DNA of 36,541 nucleotides. Origin: Lachnospiraceae bacterium (lineage in GTDB: Bacteria; Bacillota; Clostridia; Lachnospirales; Lachnospiraceae). The position numbers and the translations under genes are program-made. The notes beneath the pieces are model-generated. The model was not told the origin of the DNA. It searched no databases and was given only the letters and a program-made list of their open reading frames with translations. Below, in pieces: positions 26,929 through 35,227 of this stretch (position 1 is its first letter; each line of letters opens with the position of its first letter). The stretch lies in the NCBI GenBank assembly GCA_021202465.1, contig JAJQCZ010000026.1, positions 1 to 36,541 of the forward strand, given 5' to 3'.

Positions 26929-27972
26929 TCACTGCTCCTGCCTTTCTGTTCTGAATTTATTCCCCGGGTCGCTGCTGAGCCGGGCCCGGTTGTGCGGCGC
27001 GCCCCAGTAGGCGTCAAAATCAATCTCATCCAGGAAACGGGCATTGAAGGATTCGAAGGTCCGTCCCTGCTTTTCCCCGGTAGGATTTGCAAAATCCTTA
27101 AAATATGTATTGTGCCTGAAAGCAGGGATCTGGTAGAGATCCCGTGCGTATCCCCACAGATTCTTATAGGAAAACAACGGATGCTTCGTATGGCCCAGCT
27201 GATGTATATAACGGATATCCAGCCGCGCCAGGGTCACATAGAGTCGAATGTCGCTGTCTGTCACGTAATCCCCCAGAAGAAATCTCTGATTCTCCAGCCG
27301 CTCTTCCAGCAGGTCCATCGCCGCATAGAAAGCGTTGTAGGCATCCCAGTAGGCTTCCTTCGAGCGGCAGAACGTCGTCCGATACACGGCGTTATTGATA
27401 TTATCAAACAGCCACTCGTTCAGCTCGTCAATCTCCGCCCGCTGCTCTTCCGGATACAGATCCGGCGCGTTCTTTTTGTGGAAGGGCCGGAAATCAACCT
27501 CGAAATAGTTGGTCAGGCGATGATAATCATTATTAACCACCTTCCCCGTAACGGTATCGATCAGAGCCGGTACCGTCGTGCGGCCGCCGTAATCCCAGTC
27601 TGCCTTATAATAGGCCTCACTGAGAAACTGAATATCAAGCACCTGATCGGTGTGGTTTTCATCATAGATGAATTCCCAGCCCAGGTTCTTCTCGTGGGCT
27701 CCATCATCGCGTCCCACCAGGTTTATGCTGATGGCATCCTCCAGACCCAGAAGCTCCCGAACGATCGCAGCCCGGTTGGACCAGTGACACTGCTTCGCCC
27801 AAATCAGGCGATAACGCCCGGCCTCCACCGGATTTTTCTCTTCGCCGAACCCTTCCGTAAAATGGTTCGGCTGTCGGCGGAAGGCGCCGTCCTCATCGAC
27901 CTCGGAGATCGTCTCCTGAGGTCGGACGCGAATCTGTCTCCCATTCACCGTCTCATACTCATATTCTGCCAT
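26929..27972 (-). CDS. glutathionyl-hydroquinone reductase-like GST-fold protein (copy 1)
   Basis: A 347-residue paralogue of the downstream gene and first gene of the long minus-strand train. The active-site motif is WAKQCHWSNRAAI, with Cys kept but Pro-Trp-Ala-His changed to His-Trp-Ser-Asn. Shared family blocks include RTTVPALID, VNNDYHRLTNYFEVDFRPFH, FLLGDYVTDSDIRLYVTLAR and DLYQIPAFRHNTYFKDF. The ATG at 27972 has AGGAG 10 nt upstream; an earlier in-frame ATG at 28056 would put the promoter inside the gene. Expected role is reductive removal of a thiol adduct. Cytoplasmic. Confidence 0.9.
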   Translation of the reverse strand: MAEYEYETVNGRQIRVRPQETISEVDEDGAFRRQPNHFTEGFGEEKNPVEAGRYRLIWAKQCHWSNRAAIVRELLGLEDAISINLVGRDDGAHEKNLGWEFIYDENHTDQVLDIQFLSEAYYKADWDYGGRTTVPALIDTVTGKVVNNDYHRLTNYFEVDFRPFHKKNAPDLYPEEQRAEIDELNEWLFDNINNAVYRTTFCRSKEAYWDAYNAFYAAMDLLEERLENQRFLLGDYVTDSDIRLYVTLARLDIRYIHQLGHTKHPLFSYKNLWGYARDLYQIPAFRHNTYFKDFANPTGEKQGRTFESFNARFLDEIDFDAYWGAPHNRARLSSDPGNKFRTERQEQ

Positions 27973-28027
27973 ATGTTTATGTCTCCTCTCTGTTAGCGAA
28001 ACCCATTTCTTTGATATGTTTATATGG

Positions 28028-28056
28028 ATTATACTCATGGCCGGTTTCTCTGTCAA
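28028..28056 (-). promoter_or_regulatory. perfect consensus sigma-A promoter of GST/ABC operon
   Basis: Minus-strand TTGACA (28056-28051) and TATAAT (28033-28028) with exactly 17 bp between. Start expected near 28021, about 50 nt before copy 1. Confidence 0.9.
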
Positions 28057-28085
28057 TCGTTTCGCTTATTCCCTTTCTCTATGCG

Positions 28086-28110
28086 GAGGTATAGCGGCAA
28101 CCTATACCTC
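28086..28110. promoter_or_regulatory. 25-bp dyad upstream of GST/ABC operon promoter
   Basis: Perfect 9-bp arms GAGGTATAG and CTATACCTC with a 7-bp spacer, centred about 77 bp upstream of the predicted start. The core ATAG-N7-CTAT fits the T-N11-A layout of LysR-type sites, and a LysR gene is 1.3 kb away. Confidence 0.6.
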
Positions 28111-28189
28111 AAGACACTTTCCCAACGACTTATGGTCCGGCTTCATCGAGTTTTACAATAATCCGGTATGTCAATAATCTGTCATGGAA

Positions 28190-28213
28190 TTTATGCCAAA
28201 GAACTGCTATAAT
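28190..28213 (+). promoter_or_regulatory. extended -10 promoter of EEP gene
   Basis: TATAAT at 28208-28213 is preceded by TGC (extended -10). The -35 region (TGGAAT at 28185-28190) is poor. The leader before the start codon is about 100 nt. Confidence 0.55.
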
Positions 28214-28317
28214 GATGAACCGTAACCATATAAATCCGACGGAAGGTAAAACAGCATCACAATATTTGCCCGTAACATCGCCGTCTAAATCGAACCGTAA
28301 GAAGGAGAGAATACAAC

Positions 28318-29352
28318 ATGAAGGGAATTTCTTTAGAAGACCGCCGGGCGCTGGGCGCCCTGCTGGACACCCAGACACAGGAAGCTGTCATGGCGCGCAT
28401 TCCGCAGTTTGCGGAGGCGGAGACGGACAATTTCGTACCGGCCCCGGCGCAGAAGCCGGAGAAGCTGGGGGTATTGATGTTTAACATGGAACGGGGCGTT
28501 CACCTGGAGGAGATCTGCGAATTCCTCCGGGACTGCCCGGACGTCCAGCCCTTCGATCTTATCCTGGCCAATGAGCTGGACGACGGCTGCTTCCGCTCCG
28601 GCAATAAAAATACAGCCCGGAAGCTGGCCTCCTCCTTCGGGCTGAACTATGCCTGGGGTCTGGAATTCATCGAGCTGGTCGATGACCGCAATGAAAAAGG
28701 CTTCCACGGCAACGCGGTCTTCTCCCGCTGGCCCATCCGCCGGGCCGGGGTCATCCGTCTGCCGGAACAGTACAACTGGTATTTTGACCGCCAGAAGCGC
28801 ATCGGCGGACGGCTGGCCGTATTTGCAGAGCTCGATGTAAAGGGGAAATCTCTGGGCGCCGTATCGATCCACCTGGAGAATCGCGCGGACGGTCCGGGAC
28901 GCGCCGCGCAGATGCACACGGTCCTTGAAGCCGTGAACCGGGAGCTTCCGGATATGCCTGTGGTCCTCGGCGGCGACCTGAACACCAACACCTTTGACGG
29001 GCGCTCCAAAGAAGACATCGGCGTGATCGCCGCGGATCCCGCCCTGCGCCGCCGCTGTCTGGAGAATGTAGCCGAATATGAAAGTCTGCTGCTCCTGGCG
29101 GCGGAAGACGGATATCAGATCGTTCCCGGCGAGCCGAAGCTGACGCGGCGTAAGCCGCTGCCCGGCGGTGATTTCCTGCCGCTGCGGCTGGACTGGATTC
29201 TCTGCCGGGGACTTACCGCTACAGAGAGCCGCATGATTTCCACAGCCAGGGAGGATCTGATCTTCGCCCGTCCCGGCTCCGCACTGGAACAATTTACCGG
29301 CAGGGAGCTCTCAGATCACAATGCAGTGTGGGCACTATGTGCAGATTGTTGA
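28318..29352 (+). CDS. endonuclease/exonuclease/phosphatase family protein
   Basis: Metal-dependent phosphodiesterase or phosphatase of the EEP fold, 344 residues, no signal peptide. Core motifs in order: MFNMERG (Asn), LANELD (metal Glu), HGNAVFSRWPI, SIHLEN (His), GGDLNTNT (Asp/Asn), LDWIL and the terminal SDHNAVWA (Asp-His). The set of catalytic residues appears complete. GGAG lies 10 nt before the ATG. It is divergent from the GST/ABC operon and upstream of the LysR gene, whose -35 overlaps its stop codon. The substrate (nucleic acid, phospholipid or inositol-phosphate-like) is unknown. Confidence 0.85.
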   Translation: MKGISLEDRRALGALLDTQTQEAVMARIPQFAEAETDNFVPAPAQKPEKLGVLMFNMERGVHLEEICEFLRDCPDVQPFDLILANELDDGCFRSGNKNTARKLASSFGLNYAWGLEFIELVDDRNEKGFHGNAVFSRWPIRRAGVIRLPEQYNWYFDRQKRIGGRLAVFAELDVKGKSLGAVSIHLENRADGPGRAAQMHTVLEAVNRELPDMPVVLGGDLNTNTFDGRSKEDIGVIAADPALRRRCLENVAEYESLLLLAAEDGYQIVPGEPKLTRRKPLPGGDFLPLRLDWILCRGLTATESRMISTAREDLIFARPGSALEQFTGRELSDHNAVWALCADC

Positions 29353-29377
29353 CATGTTGAACCAAATGCGTTACAAT
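29349..29377 (+). promoter_or_regulatory. promoter of LysR gene
   Basis: TTGACA (29349-29354) and TACAAT (29372-29377) with 17-bp spacing; the -35 overlaps the EEP stop codon. Start expected near 29384. Confidence 0.85.
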
Positions 29378-29389
29378 CTACCCATTAAC

Positions 29390-29404
29390 ATACTTATATA
29401 GTAT
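29390..29404. promoter_or_regulatory. LysR-type autoregulatory dyad
   Basis: ATAC-N7-GTAT (arms ATACT/AGTAT) lies just after the predicted start of the LysR gene and before its coding region. The layout is a typical LysR-family box, and the position suits autorepression. Confidence 0.55.
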
Positions 29405-29426
29405 GGATTATGGAGATGTGATCAGC

Positions 29427-30347
29427 ATGACTCTCAATCAACTGTCTTACATTATCACCATTGCGGAAACCGGTTCGCTGAACCGGGCGGCGGAGCAGCT
29501 CTATGTGTCCCAGCCCTCCCTGACCAATGCGGTCAAAGAGCTGGAAAAAGAGCTGGGCGTCACTTTGCTTTATCGCAGCGGAAGAGGCGTGACACTGACC
29601 AACGACGGCGCAGAATTTCTGCACTATGCCAAAGAAATTTATCGCCAGTATGAGGATCTGATAAAACGATATGGGAAGGGCGGCTCCTATAAGAAGAAAT
29701 TCGCCGTCTCCACGCAGCACTATTCCTTTGCCGTGAAGGCTTTTGTCGACATGGCTCAGGAATATGACATGTCCAAATATGAGTTCGCCATCAGGGAAAC
29801 CAGAACCCAGGAAGTCATCAGCGATGTCAGCACCCTGAAAAGCGAGATCGGCATTCTGTACCTGAATGATTTTAACCGCAAGGCGATAGGGAAAATGCTT
29901 GCCGCCGCCCATCTGGAATTTCACTCTCTGGTGAATTGCCGGGCTTACGTATACCTGTGGCGGGGTCATCCTCTGGCCGGGGAGGCCTCCATCTGCTTCG
30001 AACAGCTGGCACCTTATCCCTGCCCGGCCTTCGACCAGGGCGACAACAGCTCGTTCTACGATGCGGAGGAAATTCTCTCCACCCGAGACTACGCGCAGGT
30101 CATTAAGGCCAACGACCGGGCCACAATGCTGAACCTGATGGTAGGTCTGAATGGATACACACTCTGCTCCGGCATCATCTGCGAGGAACTGAACGGGTCA
30201 GACTATGTGGCGGTACCCTTTGAGGACGAGGAGCAGAGCGCGGAAAGTGCTATGGAAATCGGCTACATCACCAGGAAGAATCTGATCCTGAGTGAGATTG
30301 GCGCAAAGTATATCGAAGCAATGAAGCGCTACCTTGCCGCCATATAA
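29427..30347 (+). CDS. LysR family transcriptional regulator
   Basis: DNA-binding regulator of 306 residues. The N-terminal winged helix-turn-helix is clear: LNQLSYIITIAETGSLNRAA, EQLYVSQPSLTNAVKELEKELGV and FxRxGRG-like LLYRSGRGVTLT. The rest is a two-lobed effector-binding domain. Start chosen at 29427 (TGGAG 11 nt upstream and family-typical MTLNQL); an in-frame ATG at 29403 has no ribosome site and overlaps the dyad. It probably controls itself and nearby genes: the GST/ABC operon (as YtlI controls the ytmI operon in Bacillus) or the carboxylesterase gene. The effector is unknown. Confidence 0.92.
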   Translation: MTLNQLSYIITIAETGSLNRAAEQLYVSQPSLTNAVKELEKELGVTLLYRSGRGVTLTNDGAEFLHYAKEIYRQYEDLIKRYGKGGSYKKKFAVSTQHYSFAVKAFVDMAQEYDMSKYEFAIRETRTQEVISDVSTLKSEIGILYLNDFNRKAIGKMLAAAHLEFHSLVNCRAYVYLWRGHPLAGEASICFEQLAPYPCPAFDQGDNSSFYDAEEILSTRDYAQVIKANDRATMLNLMVGLNGYTLCSGIICEELNGSDYVAVPFEDEEQSAESAMEIGYITRKNLILSEIGAKYIEAMKRYLAAI

Positions 30348-30464
30348 CCTGCAGCACCAGCTTTATCCCGTTCTGATGTTCCGCTTTTCTCACAATAGTA
30401 TGCGTCTCTCCAGAGCATTTTCTGAACTTTCCGAAGTCCTGTTCGTTTTTCAAAGAAATGTTTC

Positions 30465-30494
30465 TTGACAGTCCTCCCGCTTTCACTCTATACT
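30465..30494 (+). promoter_or_regulatory. promoter of carboxylesterase gene
   Basis: TTGACA (30465-30470) and TATACT (30489-30494), 18-bp spacing, about 50 nt before the start codon. Confidence 0.75.
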
Positions 30495-30548
30495 TTTATC
30501 CGGAGGCTGCGCCACGCAGTCCGGTCCTATTTGACAGGAGGAATCCAA

Positions 30549-32075
30549 ATGGCACTTTTACAGGTAAAAACAGAAAACGGCATCGTGGAGGGACTTCCCT
30601 CCGGCAATCAGATGATCAGCGTCTTCAAGGGGATCCCCTTCGCGAAGCCGCCGGTAGGCGACCTGCGCTGGAAGGCTCCGCAGCCCGCAGAGGACTGGGA
30701 GGGCGTCCGTCCCTGCTATAAGTTCGGCTTCATTCCCATGCAGGCCCGCTTCGCGTCAGAGGGCGGCGGCAACACCCTTGCTGCCCAGGAATTCTATGTG
30801 ATCGAATTCCCGATGAGCGAGGACTGCCTCTATCTGAATATCTGGACTCCGGCGAAGGCCGCTGATGAGAAGCTTCCTGTGGCGGTCTATATCCACGGCG
30901 GCGGCATGGAGACCGGCTACAGTTACCTGAACGCCTACGACGGCGAAGCCTTCGCCAAGCGGGGCGTGATTCTGGTGACGATCGCCTACCGGCTGAATAT
31001 CTTCGGTTTCCTGGCGCATCCCGATCTGGCTGCGGAGGATCCGAATCACTCCACCGGCAACTACGGCATCCTCGATCAGATTGCGGCTCTGCAGTGGGTA
31101 CAGCGAAACATCGAAGCCTTCGGCGGCGATCCCGGAAATGTCACGATCTTCGGTCAGTCTGCGGGCGGCATGAGCGTCCAGAACCTGGTCGGTTCCCCTC
31201 TGGCGAACGGCCTCTATCAGCACGCCATCATGCAGAGCGGCGGCGGCATGAGCAAAGGCGGTCCCTGCGACGAGTTCTCTCTGGAGACCGCTTACTCCTG
31301 CAGCGGAAAATTCCTCGACTTTGCGAAGATCAAAACGCCTCTGGCAGCGCGGGACATCAGCGCTGAGGATCTGCTGCAGCTTTTCATTGAATTTAAGGGC
31401 GGAAACGGCTACTCGAACATGTTCCAGCCCTGTACAGACGGTTATGTCCACCCGCTCCCTATGGCGGAATACTTTGAACGCGGACTCCATCCTGATGCGG
31501 ACTATATGCTCGGATGCACGAAGGACGAGATGCGCCGCGCCGGCGCACCGGCTCCTTCTTACGAAAAGATCGCGGCGATGGCCCGGGCCTCTTATGGCGA
31601 TCAGGCTGAGGCCTTCCTCGCCGCCGTCCACGCGGAGGATCCCGCTGCCTGCGCTCCGTACTTCGAGGATCCCATCGGCAGCAACATGCTCTCCGCTGAT
31701 CTGGCCTTCTGTGAAAACCAGAACCGCCTCGGCCGCAAGCCTGCCTTTGAGTATTATTTCACCTATGTACCTCCCGGCGCGGAGGCCATGGGCGCGCACC
31801 ACTCGGTCGAGCACCACTATGTCTTCCAGACACTGCTGCGCTCGCATCGTCCGTACACGGGATACGACTATGACCTCTCCAACCGTCTCTGCGATTACTG
31901 GACGAATTTCTGCAAATGTGGCAATCCCAATGGAGAAGGCCCGGAGACCTGGGCGCCCTTCACCGCGGAGAAGCCCGAAGCTCTGATCATCGACGGCCCC
32001 TGCCATATGGCGCCTGTGCCCCGGGAACCGCAGGTTGCGTTCCATGTGGACTATGTGATGGGACGAACGAAATAA
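30549..32075 (+). CDS. type-B carboxylesterase
   Basis: Serine esterase of 508 residues, no signal peptide. Nucleophile Ser204 is in FGQSAGG, the oxyanion hole in YIHGGGM (114-120), a likely acid residue in GCTKDEM (about 321-327) and the catalytic His in the HHSVEHHYVF segment (416-425). SEDCLYLNIWTP is the type-B signature. GGAGG lies 7 nt before the ATG at 30549. It has its own promoter and ends at a strong shared terminator. The substrate ester is unknown; its neighbours (SDR and TAXI-TRAP, convergent) suggest processing of a carboxylate or ester. Confidence 0.95.
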   Translation: MALLQVKTENGIVEGLPSGNQMISVFKGIPFAKPPVGDLRWKAPQPAEDWEGVRPCYKFGFIPMQARFASEGGGNTLAAQEFYVIEFPMSEDCLYLNIWTPAKAADEKLPVAVYIHGGGMETGYSYLNAYDGEAFAKRGVILVTIAYRLNIFGFLAHPDLAAEDPNHSTGNYGILDQIAALQWVQRNIEAFGGDPGNVTIFGQSAGGMSVQNLVGSPLANGLYQHAIMQSGGGMSKGGPCDEFSLETAYSCSGKFLDFAKIKTPLAARDISAEDLLQLFIEFKGGNGYSNMFQPCTDGYVHPLPMAEYFERGLHPDADYMLGCTKDEMRRAGAPAPSYEKIAAMARASYGDQAEAFLAAVHAEDPAACAPYFEDPIGSNMLSADLAFCENQNRLGRKPAFEYYFTYVPPGAEAMGAHHSVEHHYVFQTLLRSHRPYTGYDYDLSNRLCDYWTNFCKCGNPNGEGPETWAPFTAEKPEALIIDGPCHMAPVPREPQVAFHVDYVMGRTK

Positions 32076-32087
32076 AACGGTATCTGT

Positions 32088-32136
32088 AACGCAAAAAGGA
32101 AGGACAGCCAGAAAACTGTCCTTCCTTTTTCGCGTT
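32088..32136. terminator. bidirectional terminator
   Basis: Near-perfect stem of about 20 bp (arms 32088-32107 and 32116-32136) with an 8-nt loop; A-tract on the left and T-tract on the right allow it to work for both the carboxylesterase and the convergent SDR gene. Confidence 0.9.
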
Positions 32137-32163
32137 GTAATCGGGGTAGGGAACCCTGTATCA

Positions 32164-32934
32164 TTATATGGCTGTATACCCTCCGTCGACGGCGATGTTC
32201 TGTCCGTTGACATAGGCAGAAGCCGGGGAGGCCAGGAACAAGGCGCAGCTGTCGAGCTCGCCTTCCTTGCCGTAGCGTCCCAGCGGAATGGCTCCCTTGG
32301 CGTAAGCAGCAAACCAGTCAGTCTCCAGCGTATCCTTGGTCAGAGGAGTCCAAAAATATCCGGGGCAGATAGAGTTGACGGTGATGCCTTCCTTGCCCCA
32401 CTCGGCGGCCAGAGCACGGGTCAGATTCACCACGCCGCCCTTCGCTGCATGATAGGGAGCACAGGTTGCCGCCATGTTGCCGACCAGACCGTACATGGAA
32501 GCAATGTTGATGATACGACCGTACTGCGCCTTGATCATCTCTTTAGCGAACTCACGTGCGCACAGGAAGGTACCAAACAGGTCAATCTTCAGCTCGTTGT
32601 TAAACTGATCGTTGGTGATATCCACCGCAGGCGCCACCGCGCCGGTTCCGGCATTGTTCACCAGGATATCCACCCGGCCGAAGGTCTCCATCGTCGCAGC
32701 GACGGCGCCCTTCACCTTTTCGGTGTCGGTGATGTCGCAGGCATAGGCAAGGCACTTGACGCCGAATTCCTTCTCGATCGCCGCCGCGTTTTCATCCAGC
32801 AGGTTCTGTCTCCGGGCCATCAGAACCAGGTTCGCACCCTGGCTGGCGAAGGCTTTAGCCATCTGCAGGCCAAGGCCTGTCGAGGCGCCGGTCACTACTG
32901 CAGTCTGTCCGGTAAGATCAAAATAATTCTTCAT
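32164..32934 (-). CDS. SDR family oxidoreductase
   Basis: Classical short-chain dehydrogenase of 256 residues. TGASTGLG (cofactor loop), NNAG, Ser in NIASMYG and the catalytic YHAAK are all present. MARRQ after the second strand places an Arg where NADP(H)-preferring enzymes often have it. It resembles gluconate 5-dehydrogenase/3-oxoacyl-reductase-like sugar or polyol dehydrogenases; exact substrate uncertain. The ATG at 32934 is chosen for the family start MKNYFDLTGQ and an AGGA site; a longer frame to 33006 runs into a leader hairpin. It has its own promoter and convergent carboxylesterase neighbour. Confidence 0.93.
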   Translation of the reverse strand: MKNYFDLTGQTAVVTGASTGLGLQMAKAFASQGANLVLMARRQNLLDENAAAIEKEFGVKCLAYACDITDTEKVKGAVAATMETFGRVDILVNNAGTGAVAPAVDITNDQFNNELKIDLFGTFLCAREFAKEMIKAQYGRIINIASMYGLVGNMAATCAPYHAAKGGVVNLTRALAAEWGKEGITVNSICPGYFWTPLTKDTLETDWFAAYAKGAIPLGRYGKEGELDSCALFLASPASAYVNGQNIAVDGGYTAI

Positions 32935-32959
32935 GGTTCCATGTCCTTTCTGCTTACGC

Positions 32960-33007
32960 GATGCCGGGACCGCAGGGCATGCATCCCATGCCCTGCGTCC
33001 CGGCATC
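32960..33007. other. long leader hairpin upstream of SDR gene
   Basis: Arms of about 20 bp (32960-32982 and 32988-33007) pair almost perfectly with one bulged base around a 5-nt loop. It lies within the 5' leader of the SDR message, about 20 nt after the predicted start. On the plus strand it is followed by TTTTT, so it could also stop plus-strand transcription. Confidence 0.75.
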
Positions 33008-33034
33008 AGTTTTTACGTCAACATTACCGTTTGT

Positions 33035-33063
33035 ATCATACCACTAACCCGACGACTTTTCAA
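33035..33063 (-). promoter_or_regulatory. promoter of SDR gene
   Basis: Minus-strand TTGAAA (33063-33058) and TATGAT (33040-33035) with 17-bp spacing; start expected near 33028. Confidence 0.75.
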
Positions 33064-33125
33064 GAAAAATCTTACAATATTGAAAATTTATATCGTTTGC
33101 AGATGCAATTCCAGATCCACACGGC

Positions 33126-35147
33126 TCAGGCCGCGGAAACGGTCTTCTTTCCGGCTCTGTACTGAAGGACAGTGATGCCACCGACCAGAATCAGGCCGAC
33201 CACATCCGTCAGCGTACCGGGGATCAGAAGCACCAGTCCGCCCACGGCCAGCAGGATGCGGAACAGCGGATTGATCGGCCGGTACAGGAAGCCATTGAGT
33301 GCGGCTGCCACACCGTATATGCCGAGCAGCGAGGTGATGACGATCTGTACCACCTCCACAACAATCATGACCGTGCCGGTGCCGGCGTCAAATTCCAGCA
33401 GCATTTCCGGACTGAACGCGAAGATATAAGGCACGATGAAGGCAGCGATCGCCAGCCGCGTCGCGTTCAGAGCCGTCTTCATGGGCGGCGCCTTGGCGAT
33501 GGCAGAACCGGCGTAGGCAGCCAGTGCCACGGGCGGCGTGATATCCGCCACGATGCCGAAATAGAACACGAAGAAATAAGCGGCCACGGCCGGGATGCCG
33601 ATGCGGGAATCCATCAGGATCGGCGCACAGGTGGAGGCCATGATACAGAAGTTGGCTGTCGTCGGAACGCCCATGCCGAGGATGATGCAGCAGATCATGG
33701 TCAGGAACAGAGCGATGATTGCACGTCCGCCGGAGACCTTGACGATCGTCGTGATCAGCATGGAGGCCAGGCCGGTGGTCGTGATGCAGCCGGCGATCAG
33801 ACCCGCCATGGCGCAGGCCACGGCGACGGTGACGACACTCTTGCCGCCCGCTTCCAGGGCGTCAAAGAACTTGGTCACGGTGAAATGTTCGCTGGGTTCA
33901 TCAATCCCTGCCGCCTTGTTCACGATGTTATTGATGATGCCGACGATCACGGTACAGACGATGGCGATGGCCGCGGAGGTCTGCATAGTACGGGCCTGCG
34001 AAGCAACCAGCGCTACCAGCACCACCAGGGGCAGCAGCAGATAGATCTTCGGCAGCAGCTTGCGGAACTTCGGCAGCTCTTCACGTGGAATTCCCTTCAG
34101 GCCAAGCTTCTTGGCCTCCAGATGAACCGCGATATAGATGCCGGTAAAGTAAAGCACGGCGGGCAGGATGGCCTTCAGCGCCACCTGCGCATAGGGGATG
34201 CCCATGTACTCAGCCATCAGGAAAGCGGCCGCACCCATGATAGGGGGCATGATCTGACCGCCCGTAGAGGCCGCGGCTTCCACGGCGCCGGCAAATTCAC
34301 CCTTATAACCGGTCTTCTTCATCATCGGGATGGTCACGGAACCGGTCGTCACGGTGTTGCCCACGGAAGAACCGGACACCATGCCGCACAGGGCAGAGGA
34401 GATCACGGCCACCTTGGCGGGTCCGCCGGAGGAAGACCCGGCTACGCAGTTCGCCAGATTGATAAAGAAATTCGAAATTCCGGTGCGCTCCAGGAACGCG
34501 CCGAAGATAATGAACACGACAATGTATTTCTGACAAACATTGATCGGCGTGCCCATGATGCCGCTGGTCGTATAGAACAGATCATAGATCACCTTGCCAA
34601 AACGAACATTGGCGAAGGTATAGACCAGCAGGACGCCCAGCACACACAGGATCGGGATACCGACGCAGCGGCGGCATAGTTCCATGAACGCCAGGATTCC
34701 GAGAATCGCCAGCACCACCATCAGAGGCTGCTTGGTCACGCGGGAAGACAGCTGAATGATGTCGTTCGCGCGGTAGGCAAAGTAGAAAAAGGGAACGGCT
34801 CCGCAAACCATGATGATGATATCATACCAGGGCAGCGAATTGACCTTCACGATTCCCTTCTTGATCGGGTAATGCAGATACCCCATGATCAGAATCAGAC
34901 CCAGGAAAATATTCAGCTTCTGCTCAGGCAGGGTGGGCCATCCCCGCAATGTGGAAAAAATACAGTAACAGGAAAACAGAATTCCCAGAAGGCGAATAAC
35001 CTGCTTAGGTCTGCCTTCCCAGACACGGGTATTTGACTCACGGTCATACTTCCGCATGAGATTTTCGACGTCCTCCGCTGTCCCCACGGAGATGTCTTCG
35101 GCTTCCGTCTGAACCTCGGGTGCCTTCTCCTTCTCTTTCATTTCCAT
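33126..35147 (-). CDS. TAXI-type TRAP transporter fused permease
   Basis: Integral membrane protein of 673 residues that joins the small (4-helix, DctQ-like) and large (12-helix, DctM-like) TRAP subunits in one chain. The DctM signature is seen in TGGQIMPPIMGAAAFLMAEY and in the GSSVGNTVTTGSVTIPMMKKTGY segment; the N-terminal ~45 residues are charged and cytoplasmic. It drives sodium- or proton-coupled uptake of an organic acid or similar solute bound by the TAXI receptor encoded upstream. A weak AGGA site precedes the ATG. A terminator-like hairpin separates it from the receptor gene, so it is probably made at a lower level. Confidence 0.95.
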   Translation of the reverse strand: MEMKEKEKAPEVQTEAEDISVGTAEDVENLMRKYDRESNTRVWEGRPKQVIRLLGILFSCYCIFSTLRGWPTLPEQKLNIFLGLILIMGYLHYPIKKGIVKVNSLPWYDIIIMVCGAVPFFYFAYRANDIIQLSSRVTKQPLMVVLAILGILAFMELCRRCVGIPILCVLGVLLVYTFANVRFGKVIYDLFYTTSGIMGTPINVCQKYIVVFIIFGAFLERTGISNFFINLANCVAGSSSGGPAKVAVISSALCGMVSGSSVGNTVTTGSVTIPMMKKTGYKGEFAGAVEAAASTGGQIMPPIMGAAAFLMAEYMGIPYAQVALKAILPAVLYFTGIYIAVHLEAKKLGLKGIPREELPKFRKLLPKIYLLLPLVVLVALVASQARTMQTSAAIAIVCTVIVGIINNIVNKAAGIDEPSEHFTVTKFFDALEAGGKSVVTVAVACAMAGLIAGCITTTGLASMLITTIVKVSGGRAIIALFLTMICCIILGMGVPTTANFCIMASTCAPILMDSRIGIPAVAAYFFVFYFGIVADITPPVALAAYAGSAIAKAPPMKTALNATRLAIAAFIVPYIFAFSPEMLLEFDAGTGTVMIVVEVVQIVITSLLGIYGVAAALNGFLYRPINPLFRILLAVGGLVLLIPGTLTDVVGLILVGGITVLQYRAGKKTVSAA

Positions 35148-35227
35148 AGAATCTATCCTTTCTCGGTGTTTTATCTCCTCCTATAGAATCATCGGGTCCT
35201 CCCCTTCGGATGACTTTTCTATGATTG

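Noticed and set aside
25911-27996. Two long open frames (347 and 334 codons) on the plus strand
   Set aside because: They are antisense to the two GST-like genes and resemble each other only because those genes are paralogues.
30756-32312. 518-codon open frame on the minus strand
   Set aside because: It is antisense to the carboxylesterase gene and runs through the terminator; no recognisable domain or ribosome site.
33885-34679. 264-codon open frame on the plus strand
   Set aside because: It lies opposite the TRAP permease gene, is rich in His/Arg/Gly and has no family pattern; it is a shadow of high-GC coding DNA.
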